Source: an uncultured Bacteroidales bacterium
GTDB lineage: Bacteria; Bacteroidota; Bacteroidia; Bacteroidales; UBA932
DNA: 64,000 nucleotides
Direction: 5' to 3'
NCBI GenBank assembly: GCA_947303465.1
Contig: CAMYYI010000001.1
Location: 1-64,000, forward strand
The notes under the pieces are model-generated. The model ran no database searches. It had not been told where the DNA came from and saw nothing but the letters and a program-made list of their open reading frames with translations. Positions within the stretch are counted from its first letter, which is position 1. Each line of letters begins with the position of its first letter. A program made the position numbers and the translations under genes. Below are positions 26,623-34,718 of this stretch, one piece after another.

Positions 26623-27975
26623 ATGAAAAAGAAGTTTGTCTTGCTGCTTGTTGCGGCCTGTCTCGCCCTGGTTTCTTTAAGGGTTTACGCCCAGCAGCGC
26701 AACTCGTTCGAAGAGATACGTCAGGACCCCGACAAGGCCGGTACGGTCTTTTACATGTACAATCATGACGTGCCCCGGTGCGCCCGCCCGCCCAAGGGGT
26801 ATAAGCCCTTCTATATCAGTCATTACGGCAGGCACGGAGCACGCAATCACTCTTCCGAGTCGGACTTCGACAACGTGCTGAAACTGCTGGAAACCGCCGA
26901 AGGGCGCGGCTTGCTGACAGAGCGCGGACAGGAGCTGCTGGAGCGCTACCGCCGCATCTATCCTCTGCTTCACAACCGGGCTGGAGACCTCTGCGACAGG
27001 GGCTTCGAACAGCAGTACAAGATAGCGCACAACATGTACCGCAACTACCCCCGTTTGTTCCGCAGGAACGCCAGGGTGGATGCTGTTTCCACCATCGTGC
27101 CTCGCTGCATCCTCACGATGGCCGCTTTTACCGACCAGCTGCTGAGGGAAAACCCCGGGCTGCAGGTTTCCAAACAGGCCAGCAACGCCACCATGGACTA
27201 CCTCAACCCCTTCTCGCTGAACAATCCGGACGTGCAGTCAACGGACGAGGGATACAACAACAAATACGCTTACTGGCAGAAAGATTACCATCGCATGTGC
27301 GACTCGCTGCTGCGTCCGGAGAGCGTTTTTGCTCCTCTGCTGACCGATCTTTCCATACTCGACGAGATACAGGACGGATCGCATCTGGAGCGGGCGCTGT
27401 TTGCCGATATTTCAGGCCTGCAGTGCAACGGGGAGATAGATGACAACCTTTGGGAATTCATCCCACATGATGAACTCTGCCGCCTCTACGAATGCTACAA
27501 CTTCCGATTCTATGCATCCAAGAGTGCCGACACCCTCTACCAGAAGGGCCGCCAGTGGGCTTTCGCCTGGCGCACTCTGCAGGATATCATAGACAAGGCC
27601 GATTCCGACATAGCTTCCGGAGAATACGCTGCGCGCCTGCGTTTCGGGCACGATATAATTGTCATGTCGCTGTTTGTCCTTCTGGATATAGACGGCTACA
27701 ACAAGCCGGTGGGGCATATGTCAGAGGTCAAGGACGTCTTCCGTTCGTACGACTTCCCCATGTCGCTTAACACCCAGTTCGTTTTCTACAGGAACAGGAG
27801 CGGAGAAGTGCTTGTGCGGCTGCTTTATAACGAGCGGGATATGGCCCTGCCCATTCCGGACTGCGGAACGCCGTACTTCTATCGCTGGGAAGACTTCCGC
27901 AACTTCTCGTTGCAGCGTATTGCGCTGGCACAGAGCATTATAGCTTCAACTCAGGCGCCACCGAAAGTGAAATGA
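26623..27975 (+). CDS. Histidine-type phosphatase, MINPP/phytase-like
   Basis: 450 residues, signal peptide MKKKFVLLLVAACLALVSLRVYA. The branch-2 histidine phosphatase motif RHGAR is at residues 70-74 (YISHYGRHGARN, phosphorylated His71), and the proton-donor HD dipeptide of the family is at about His343-Asp344 (RFGHDI). Other family landmarks such as DRGFEQQYKIAHNMYRNYP are present. Relatives in gut Bacteroidales hydrolyse phytate (multiple inositol polyphosphate phosphatase type), so release of phosphate from dietary inositol phosphates is plausible but not provable here. The stop overlaps the truA start by 4 nt. Confidence 0.85.
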   Translation: MKKKFVLLLVAACLALVSLRVYAQQRNSFEEIRQDPDKAGTVFYMYNHDVPRCARPPKGYKPFYISHYGRHGARNHSSESDFDNVLKLLETAEGRGLLTERGQELLERYRRIYPLLHNRAGDLCDRGFEQQYKIAHNMYRNYPRLFRRNARVDAVSTIVPRCILTMAAFTDQLLRENPGLQVSKQASNATMDYLNPFSLNNPDVQSTDEGYNNKYAYWQKDYHRMCDSLLRPESVFAPLLTDLSILDEIQDGSHLERALFADISGLQCNGEIDDNLWEFIPHDELCRLYECYNFRFYASKSADTLYQKGRQWAFAWRTLQDIIDKADSDIASGEYAARLRFGHDIIVMSLFVLLDIDGYNKPVGHMSEVKDVFRSYDFPMSLNTQFVFYRNRSGEVLVRLLYNERDMALPIPDCGTPYFYRWEDFRNFSLQRIALAQSIIASTQAPPKVK

Positions 27976-28769
27976 GGTATTTGATTGAACTGGCATACGA
28001 CGGGGGGGCTTTTTGCGGATGGCAAATCCAGCCTTCCGACCCTTCGGTACAGGAAGCGCTCGAGCGGGCGCTGGAGACCTTGCTAAAAGTCCGGACCGGC
28101 GTGACCGGAGCCGGCCGCACCGACACCGGAGTCAACGCTTCATACTATGTGGCGCACTTCGACGCTGACGCACAGTTGGACTGCAAGCAGCTGAAATATA
28201 AGCTGAACGCCATCCTTCCCAAGGCAATATGCATATTGTCGGTAACTCAGGCCGAAGAGAACTTCCATGCCCGCTTCGATGCTATCGGGAGACAGTACAC
28301 CTATTACTTGCACAGGGTGAAAGATCCCTTCCTCGAGCGCACTTCCTACTTCTACGGGTATCCTGAAGTGGACTTCGAGGCCATGAACCGCGCGGCCGGA
28401 CTGCTTCTCGGGACGCACAATTTCTCCTGTTTCGAGAAGAGTGGCGGAGACAACAAAACATCTGTCTGTACCGTGTATGAGGCTCGCTGGGAACCCTACC
28501 GGCCTGAGCTCTGTGCAGGAAAGCCTGGAGCCGCTGCAGTTCAGGCCGATTACTGGCGTTTCGTAATCGAGGCGGACCGTTTCCTGCGCAACATGGTCCG
28601 CGCCATCGTAGGCACACTGCTCGAAGTCGGACGCGGCCGTCGCAGTATGGAGGACTTCGCTTCACTGGTTTTACCGCCCGACGCCCCGGAAGCAGAGGCG
28701 TCCAGACGCTCCTCTGCCGGAGAATCCGTCCCCGGCCACGCCCTCTTCCTTTCAGATATTCGTTACTAG
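27972..28769 (+). CDS. truA: tRNA pseudouridine synthase A
   Basis: 265 residues. It isomerises uridines 38-40 in the anticodon arm. The catalytic Asp is D51 in GAGRTDTGVNA; FCGWQIQ, YTYYLHR and the C-terminal FLRNMVRAIVGTLLEVGRG motif are all present. Its start ATG overlaps the stop of the phosphatase gene (ATGA), so it is translationally coupled to a periplasmic enzyme gene. No terminator is obvious after it. The downstream gap of 216 nt carries the promoter of the Bat operon. Confidence 0.96.
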   Translation: MRYLIELAYDGGAFCGWQIQPSDPSVQEALERALETLLKVRTGVTGAGRTDTGVNASYYVAHFDADAQLDCKQLKYKLNAILPKAICILSVTQAEENFHARFDAIGRQYTYYLHRVKDPFLERTSYFYGYPEVDFEAMNRAAGLLLGTHNFSCFEKSGGDNKTSVCTVYEARWEPYRPELCAGKPGAAAVQADYWRFVIEADRFLRNMVRAIVGTLLEVGRGRRSMEDFASLVLPPDAPEAEASRRSSAGESVPGHALFLSDIRY

Positions 28770-28985
28770 CGTTTTCTGCAACTCACAGAGTATCAATCAC
28801 TATTGAGTCTCCATGGTGTATTTTTGCACCAGGGAGAATCGATATGTAGCTGATAGTCAGAATGTTGGCAAAAACGGTCATCGGGCACATTTTTTGCAGA
28901 CAGAATACGCGCGCATCTTGTGCCGCCCTGACAGGCGGGAGCGGGGTGCCGGACACGAAAAAACTGAAAAACCAAAATATCAAAA
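28770..28985. promoter_or_regulatory. Intergenic leader of the MoxR/Bat operon
   Basis: A 216-nt gap between truA and the MoxR gene. It holds a perfect -7 box TATTTTTG at 28819-28826 without a clear -33 box; transcription from it would give a leader of about 155 nt. The leader includes a CCGCC-ctgaca-GGCGG hairpin near 28921-28938 and ends in an A-rich stretch before the ATG. No known RNA element was recognised, and small frames here look like noise. Confidence 0.45.
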
Positions 28986-29978
28986 ATGGAAAGCGTAAAC
29001 ATCAAGGAACTCAACGAACGCATCCAGAAGGAAAGCGGATTCGTAGACATTCTTTCTCTAGAAATGGGCAAGGTAATCGTGGGCCAGAAGGGTCTGGTAG
29101 AGAATCTGATGATTGCCCTCCTGGCAGACGGACACATACTCCTCGAAGGCATGCCCGGTCTGGCCAAAACCTTGGCAATCAGCACTTTGTCCAAGGCCGT
29201 AAATGCCAAATTCAGCCGTATCCAGTTCACTCCAGACCTCCTTCCCGCCGATGTCACCGGCACCCTCATCTACTCCCAGAAGAAAGAGGAGTTCGAGGTC
29301 CATAAAGGCCCCATCTTCGCCAACTTCGTGCTGGCAGACGAAATCAACCGTGCTCCCGCCAAAGTGCAGTCCGCATTGCTGGAAGCCATGCAGGAGCGCC
29401 AGGTCACTCTTGGAGACCAGACTTACAAGCTCCCAGAGCCTTTCCTGGTAATGGCCACCCAGAACCCCATTGAGCAGGAGGGTACATATCCCCTTCCCGA
29501 GGCCCAGGTGGACCGTTTCATGCTGAAAGTCATAGTGGACTACCCCAAGAAAGAGGAAGAGAAGCTCATTGTGCGCATGAACAACAGCGGCGAGTTTCCG
29601 CAGCCCAACCCGGTGGTGAACCCCGAGGATATAATCCGGGCCCGCAAACTCGTCCGCGAAGTTTACATGGACGAGAAGATAGAGCGTTACATCGTGGATA
29701 TTGTGTACGCCACCCGTACTCCTAAGGAATACGGCCTTGGAGAGCTCGAGAGCCTGATTGGCTTCGGCGCCTCGCCCCGTGCCAGCATTTCGCTCAGCCT
29801 CGCAGCCAAGGCCTATGCCTTTATCAAGCGCCGCGGCTATGTTATTCCGGAGGATGTGCGCGCCGTCTGCCCGGAGGTGCTGAGGCATCGTATCGGACTC
29901 ACCTATGAGGCTGAGGCCGAGAATGTTACGACGGAACAGATTGTGGAGAAAGTGATTAACGCGGTTATTGTTCCTTAA
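28986..29978 (+). CDS. batI: MoxR-family AAA+ ATPase, first gene of the Bat operon
   Basis: 330 residues, cytosolic. Walker A is GMPGLAKT (about 57-64), Walker B FVLADEINRAPAKVQ, followed by LLEAMQERQVTLG and MATQNPIEQEGTYPLPEAQVDRF, the classical MoxR sensor region. MoxR ATPases act as chaperones that mature VWA-domain complexes, and the two VWA proteins BatA and BatB are encoded downstream. In Bacteroides fragilis the equivalent gene cluster was linked to aerotolerance. The gap to the DUF58 gene is filled by a REP-like repeat, but the same transcript probably continues. Confidence 0.92.
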   Translation: MESVNIKELNERIQKESGFVDILSLEMGKVIVGQKGLVENLMIALLADGHILLEGMPGLAKTLAISTLSKAVNAKFSRIQFTPDLLPADVTGTLIYSQKKEEFEVHKGPIFANFVLADEINRAPAKVQSALLEAMQERQVTLGDQTYKLPEPFLVMATQNPIEQEGTYPLPEAQVDRFMLKVIVDYPKKEEEKLIVRMNNSGEFPQPNPVVNPEDIIRARKLVREVYMDEKIERYIVDIVYATRTPKEYGLGELESLIGFGASPRASISLSLAAKAYAFIKRRGYVIPEDVRAVCPEVLRHRIGLTYEAEAENVTTEQIVEKVINAVIVP

Positions 29979-30110
29979 AGATCCTTCGTCGCTTCGCTCC
30001 TCAGGATGACAGACAAATGACATTCTGTGACAGACAAAGGTCATTCGATGACCGACAAATGTCATTCCGCGACAGATAATGTCATTCTGAGCGCAGCGAA
30101 GAATCTCTCA
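29979..30110. repeat. REP-like element containing four 21-bp direct repeats
   Basis: Outer arms GATCCTTCGTCGCTTCGCTCC (split; 29980-30001) and GAGCGCAGCGAAGAATCTC (30089-30107) are inverted. Between them four units with a 21-bp period start at 30008, 30029, 30050 and 30071, each of the form GACAGACAAATG-TCATTC-nnn with small changes. It separates the MoxR and DUF58 genes within the operon and is a relative of the 18097-18161 repeat. Confidence 0.8.
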
Positions 30111-30113
30111 ACC

Positions 30114-30995
30114 ATGAAAGCAGAAGAGCTAATAAAAAAGGTCCGGAAGATTGAGATCAAGACCAAGGCGCTGAGTCACCAGATATTCGCCGGAGAATAC
30201 CATTCTGCATTCAAGGGGCGCGGAATGGCCTTCAGCGAAGTGCGTGAGTACCAGTGGGGCGACGACGTCCGCAGCATGGACTGGAACGTAACCGCCCGCC
30301 TGCGCAGCCCCTACGTGAAAGTGTTCGAAGAGGAACGCGAGCTCACGGTGGTGCTTATGGTGGATGTTAGCCGCTCCGGACTGTTCGGCACGGTGGGGCA
30401 GACCAAGCGCGAGCGGATCGCGGAAATAGCCGCCGTACTCAGCTTCAGCGCGATACTCAACAACGACAAGGTGGGCGCCCTGTTCTTCAGCGACCACGTG
30501 GAGAAGTTCATCCCCCCGAAGAAGGGCCGGAGCCATCTTCTGCACATCATTCGTGAGATGCTGGAGCTCGAACCGACTTCCGACGGCACCGACATCTCCG
30601 GCGCCCTCAGGTTCCTCACCAACGCCATCAAGAAAAAGTGTACCGCGTTCATACTCAGCGATATGATTGATGTGGACGAGCAGGGCGAACCCCGTTACGA
30701 GGAGGCGCTCAAGGTGGCCGCGGGCCGTCACGACCTCTCGGTCATCAAGGTGCACGATCCGCGCGAGCAGGGACTGGTGCCGGTAGGCCTGGTGCACATA
30801 AAAGACGCCGAAAGCGGGCGTGCCGCCTGGGTGAACACAGACTCCGCCAAGGTGCGCCGTAGCTATGCCGAATGGTTCCGCAAGCTTACGCAAAAAGAAG
30901 ACAAGCTATTCAACAAGTATCAGATAGACAGTGTGGACATTGCCACGGACCAGGATTACGTGAAGGGTCTGATGGCGCTTTTCGCTCATAAATGA
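30114..30995 (+). CDS. DUF58-domain protein of the Bat operon
   Basis: 293 residues from the ATG at 30114; an open frame extends upstream only because the REP repeat lacks stops. Diagnostic DUF58 core: FKGRGMAFSEVREYQWGDD (about 35-53), then DVRSMDWNVTARLRSPYVKVFEEE, followed by a VWA-like fold (VVLMVDVSRSGLFG). DUF58 proteins accompany MoxR ATPases almost universally and are thought to be scaffold or client proteins. It overlaps the next gene by 4 nt, so translation is coupled. Confidence 0.93.
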   Translation: MKAEELIKKVRKIEIKTKALSHQIFAGEYHSAFKGRGMAFSEVREYQWGDDVRSMDWNVTARLRSPYVKVFEEERELTVVLMVDVSRSGLFGTVGQTKRERIAEIAAVLSFSAILNNDKVGALFFSDHVEKFIPPKKGRSHLLHIIREMLELEPTSDGTDISGALRFLTNAIKKKCTAFILSDMIDVDEQGEPRYEEALKVAAGRHDLSVIKVHDPREQGLVPVGLVHIKDAESGRAAWVNTDSAKVRRSYAEWFRKLTQKEDKLFNKYQIDSVDIATDQDYVKGLMALFAHK

Positions 30996-31987
30996 AAGTT
31001 CTAGCAATCATATTGGCATTGGTAATGGACGTGATTCCCGGGGGCGATGCAGTATTGCAGCAACTCCAGAAGCGCGACTCCATACTGATTGCCGACCAGC
31101 TTCGCTATTCGGTCACTCTGACGGGACTGGAAGAAGGCACGGGCATAGCCCTGCCGGATCTGAGAGAGGCCAGCAACGACACCCTCACGGTGATAGGAGG
31201 ATGGCAGCTGGACACCCTGGTCAAGGGACGCAAGATACACTCCCGCAACGCCAAGGCTGCCGCAAAGCTGCTCCGCAAGCCAATCGACATCAGTGCTGGC
31301 ATAGTACTGGCCCCGTTCGAGGAAGGCACTTACCAGCTGCCGGACATCCCTGTCGTCCGCAAATCCGGAGACCGTTGCGACACCCTTATCTTCAAGGGCT
31401 TGGAGATGGAGGTAAAAACCATGCCGGTAGATACCGCCACCTTTGAGATACATGACATCAAGGGGCAGATCGAATACCCCGTAACCTTCAGGGAAGTGCT
31501 GCCATGGGTGGGCGCGGGTCTGCTTATCATAGCACTGATTCTGCTGGGGGTATGGCTGATCGACAGGGCGAACAAGCGCAAGGCCGAGGCCCTCAAGCCA
31601 AAGGACCCTGCCTACATCGTAGCCCTGAGGGAGCTGGACAAGTACCGCTCCGACAAATTCTGGGTGCCGGAGAAGCAGAAAACCTTCTACTCCGGTATAA
31701 CGGACGCCCTGAAGTTCTACATGGATGACCGCTTCAAGGTGGACGCCCCGGAAATGACTACGGCGGAACTCTTCGACGCGCTCAAGGGCGACAAGGATAT
31801 AACACCGGAAATGTTCTCCGACCTGAAGGAGCTGTTCGAGCGTGCAGACTTCGTGAAATTCGCCAAGCACGTGGCGAGCGACGAGGAAAACGCAGGCGCC
31901 CTGCCACTGGCGGTACGCTTTGTCACCACAACCTATCAGGCTGATATCGAGAAAGAAACAAGCGGACAGGAGGCCGCGGAGGACTGA
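30992..31987 (+). CDS. Membrane protein between DUF58 and BatA (DUF4381-like)
   Basis: 331 residues: a signal-like N-terminus (MKVLAIILALVMDVIPG), a beta-rich periplasmic domain (about 20-165), one transmembrane helix (about 170-192, VLPWVGAGLLIIALILLGVWLI) and a helical cytosolic tail (YIVALRELDKYRSDKFW...FVKFAKH). The same tail architecture, with YxALxELD and F-ADxVKF motifs, is seen in DUF4381-type proteins of MoxR/VWA operons. It is probably a structural partner of the membrane VWA complex. The stop shares one base with the batA start. Confidence 0.75.
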   Translation: MKVLAIILALVMDVIPGGDAVLQQLQKRDSILIADQLRYSVTLTGLEEGTGIALPDLREASNDTLTVIGGWQLDTLVKGRKIHSRNAKAAAKLLRKPIDISAGIVLAPFEEGTYQLPDIPVVRKSGDRCDTLIFKGLEMEVKTMPVDTATFEIHDIKGQIEYPVTFREVLPWVGAGLLIIALILLGVWLIDRANKRKAEALKPKDPAYIVALRELDKYRSDKFWVPEKQKTFYSGITDALKFYMDDRFKVDAPEMTTAELFDALKGDKDITPEMFSDLKELFERADFVKFAKHVASDEENAGALPLAVRFVTTTYQADIEKETSGQEAAED

Positions 31988-32970
31988 TGTTTTTCGAGTA
32001 TCCCAAACTACTCTGGCTGCTGGCCGTACCGGTACTGCTGCTCCTCCATTACCTTTGGATGGAGCTTCGCGGACGCCGTCCGCACCTGCGGGTGAGCACC
32101 TCCGCCCCCTGGCTCAGTGGCGGCACGTCCGTACTCGCCGTGCTGCGCCATCTGCCTTTCGCCCTGCGGCTTGCGGCCCTGTCGCTCATCATAGTGGCGA
32201 TAGCCCGTCCGCGTTCCAGCACCGAGATAGAAAAGATAGACACGGAAGGCATAGACATAGTGCTGGCCATGGACGTCTCTACCAGTATGCTGGCCCGTGA
32301 CTTCAAGCCGGACCGCATCAGCGCCGCCAAGGATATCGCCATTGAATTCATTGCCGACCGTCCCTCCGATCGTATAGGCATAGTGGTCTTTGCCGGGGAA
32401 AGCTACACCCAGTGCCCCCTGACCACAGACCGCGCCACCCTCATCAACCTTATGAAAGAGGTTCAGACGGGCCTGATAGAGGACGGCACCGCCATTGGCA
32501 ACGGCCTTGCGACCGCAGTGGCCCGCATGAAGGACTCGGATGCAAAGAGCCGGGTCGTAATCCTGCTTACTGACGGTGTGAACAACTCCGGGGAAGTGTC
32601 GCCGCAAACCGCTGCCGAGATTGCAAAAACCTATGGCATAAGGGTTTACACAATTGGAGTGGGAGCGAACGGAATGGCCCCATACCCGGTTATGACCCCC
32701 TGGGGCATGGACGTCCAGCAAATGAAAGTAGAAATAGACGAGAAACTGCTGCAGGACATAGCGGACCTCACCGGAGGACGCTACTTCCGTGCGACCGACA
32801 ACACCAAGCTTTCCGAAATTTACTCGGAAATCAACAAGATGGAGAAGGCCCGCACCACCATAGACAGCTTCCCGGTGTATAAAGAACTCTTCGGCAAGTA
32901 TGCCCTGGCGGCACTCATGTGCCTGCTGCTTGAGCTGCTGGTCGTGTTAGCTATAAGGAGGATGCCGTAA
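31987..32970 (+). CDS. batA: BatA: membrane VWA-domain protein
   Basis: 327 residues. Two N-terminal hydrophobic helices (LLWLLAVPVLLLLHYLWM; the helix at about 55-75) precede a VWA domain with an intact MIDAS motif MDVSTSMLARDF (DxSxS) and the TDG loop ILLTDGVNNSGE. A C-terminal membrane helix follows (YALAALMCLLLELLVVLAIR). It probably binds a metal and a partner protein on the periplasmic side. It shares its stop/start bases with batB. Homologous to the Bacteroides aerotolerance gene batA. Confidence 0.92.
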   Translation: MFFEYPKLLWLLAVPVLLLLHYLWMELRGRRPHLRVSTSAPWLSGGTSVLAVLRHLPFALRLAALSLIIVAIARPRSSTEIEKIDTEGIDIVLAMDVSTSMLARDFKPDRISAAKDIAIEFIADRPSDRIGIVVFAGESYTQCPLTTDRATLINLMKEVQTGLIEDGTAIGNGLATAVARMKDSDAKSRVVILLTDGVNNSGEVSPQTAAEIAKTYGIRVYTIGVGANGMAPYPVMTPWGMDVQQMKVEIDEKLLQDIADLTGGRYFRATDNTKLSEIYSEINKMEKARTTIDSFPVYKELFGKYALAALMCLLLELLVVLAIRRMP

Positions 32971-33971
32971 TGTTGTACTTCGCTTCTCCCCAATATCTAT
33001 GGTTCCTGATTCTGGTGCCGCTATTCCCCCTGGTTTACGGTTTACTGCGCGCACTGCGGAGGCGTCGCGTTCGCAAATTCGGCGACGAGGCGCTGGTGAA
33101 GCAGCTTATGCCCTCCTGGTCCCGTTCCAAGGGCTGGATAAGGGTGATTCTCTATTCCCTTGCCTTCTTCTGCTTCATTGTTGGAATCGCCCGTCCGCAA
33201 ATGGGAGCCAAACTCAAGGAGCATGAAACCAAGGGCGCAGAAATAATGATCTGCCTGGACGTTTCCAACTCCATGCTGGCCGAGGACTATTCCCCGTCCC
33301 GCCTGGACAGGGCCAAACTCGCTATCTCCCGCGTGGTGGACAAGCTGCAGGGCGACCGTATCGGACTCATCATCTTCGCCGGCACATCATTCGTACAGCT
33401 GCCTATAACAACGGATTACATTTCCGCAAAGATGTTCCTGAACAGCATCAACACCGAATCGGTGCCGGTTCAGGGAACCGCTATAGGCGAGGCCATACTC
33501 ACCGCCGCCAAGAGCTTCAGCGCCCAGAGCGAAAAGAGCCGTGCCATTATCATCATCACCGATGGCGAAAACCATGAAGACGACGCCGTGGACGCCGCCA
33601 GGCAGGCTGCCGAACTCGGCATCAAGATATACACTATCGGAGTAGGGTCCGTCCAGGGACAGCCTATTCCTATAAACGGAGAGCTGCTCAAGGACAGCGA
33701 GGGCAACATAGTGGTAACCCGGCTGGACGAGAGTACATTGAAGAAGATAGCCGCAGAGGGCGGTGGCGCCTACGTGCATGCAGGCAATGAGGAATTCGGC
33801 CTCGGGCCCATAGTAGACGACATCAAGAAAATGGAGGAAGAGAAGTACAACTCCATTGTGTTCGAGGAATTCGAGGAGCAGTATATGTACTTCTTCGGCG
33901 CCGCCCTGCTGCTGTTCGTAATAGAAATGCTCATAGGGGAACGGAGACATAAAAGGAGACTGTTCGAATGA
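32970..33971 (+). CDS. batB: BatB: membrane VWA-domain protein
   Basis: 333 residues, paralogous to BatA: an N-terminal membrane segment, a second helix (VILYSLAFFCFIVGIARPQMG), a VWA domain with the MIDAS LDVSNSMLAEDYSPSRLDRAK, TDGENHEDDA, and a C-terminal membrane helix (MYFFGAALLLFVIEMLIGERR). BatA and BatB are thought to form a membrane VWA complex with the TPR protein BatC. It overlaps batC by 4 nt. Confidence 0.92.
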   Translation: MLYFASPQYLWFLILVPLFPLVYGLLRALRRRRVRKFGDEALVKQLMPSWSRSKGWIRVILYSLAFFCFIVGIARPQMGAKLKEHETKGAEIMICLDVSNSMLAEDYSPSRLDRAKLAISRVVDKLQGDRIGLIIFAGTSFVQLPITTDYISAKMFLNSINTESVPVQGTAIGEAILTAAKSFSAQSEKSRAIIIITDGENHEDDAVDAARQAAELGIKIYTIGVGSVQGQPIPINGELLKDSEGNIVVTRLDESTLKKIAAEGGGAYVHAGNEEFGLGPIVDDIKKMEEEKYNSIVFEEFEEQYMYFFGAALLLFVIEMLIGERRHKRRLFE

Positions 33972-34714
33972 GGAAACTGATATATACGCTGCTGTGCATC
34001 GCAATCTCTTCAGCCTGCATGTTTGCTCAGGCTGACAAGAAGGACGTGCGCGCCGGCAACCGCAAATTCAAAAAAGAGAATTACAGGGAAGCCGAAATCG
34101 ACTACCGCAAGGCTGTGGTGAAGGATTCCATGTCTGTCGCAGGAAACTATAACCTTGCCTCTACGCTCTATCGCCAGCAGGACTGGGAGGGAGCAGGCAA
34201 GGCCCTGGAACGGGTAAAGGACATTGCGCCTGCTGGAGAGCATGCTGCCGCCTGGCACTACAACAGCGGAGATGTCGCGTTGCAGAAGAAGGATTACGCA
34301 GCGGCTGTGAAGGCATTCCGGGAGGCGCTGCTTCTGGAGCCGGACGACCTGGACGCCAAAGAGAACTACATCTACGCCAAGAAGATGCTTGAGAACCAGC
34401 AGAATGGCGGAGGCGGAGGCGACCAGAACCAGGACCAGCAGCAGGATCAGGATCAGGATCAGCAGAATCAACAAGATCAGCAGAATCAACAAGATCAGCA
34501 GGACCAGCAGCAGGATCAGGATCAGGACCAGAACCAGCAGGACCAACAGCAGCAGCAGCCTCAGGAGCAGCAGCCTCAGGAGCAGAAGATATCTCCCCAG
34601 CAGGCCCAGCAGATGCTGCAGGCCATACAGGCCAAGGAGAAGCAGACCCAGGACAAGGTGAACAAAGAGAAGGCGGCAGCCCTGAAGTCCCGCCAGAAAG
34701 ACAAGAATTGGTAG
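33968..34714 (+). CDS. batC: BatC: periplasmic TPR protein with Gln/Asp tract
   Basis: 248 residues, signal peptide MRKLIYTLLCIAISSACMFAQ (the Cys falls inside the hydrophobic core; lipidation is not certain). TPR repeats cover about 30-145 (NRKFKKENYREAEIDYRKAV, DYAAAVKAFREALLLEPDD). Then a nearly pure Gln/Asp/Asn tract of about 55 residues (from 155 to 210, built of DQQ, NQQ and DQD units encoded by repeated cag/gat triplets) precedes a Lys-rich tail. TPRs suggest binding to BatA/B. The tract length is likely to vary between strains. Confidence 0.9.
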   Translation: MRKLIYTLLCIAISSACMFAQADKKDVRAGNRKFKKENYREAEIDYRKAVVKDSMSVAGNYNLASTLYRQQDWEGAGKALERVKDIAPAGEHAAAWHYNSGDVALQKKDYAAAVKAFREALLLEPDDLDAKENYIYAKKMLENQQNGGGGGDQNQDQQQDQDQDQQNQQDQQNQQDQQDQQQDQDQDQNQQDQQQQQPQEQQPQEQKISPQQAQQMLQAIQAKEKQTQDKVNKEKAAALKSRQKDKNW

Positions 34715-34718
34715 AGCC

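Noticed and set aside
30027..30113. Upstream extension of the DUF58 gene to an earlier ATG
   Set aside because: It translates the REP repeat and adds sequence unlike the family. The ATG at 30114 gives the expected length and N-terminus.
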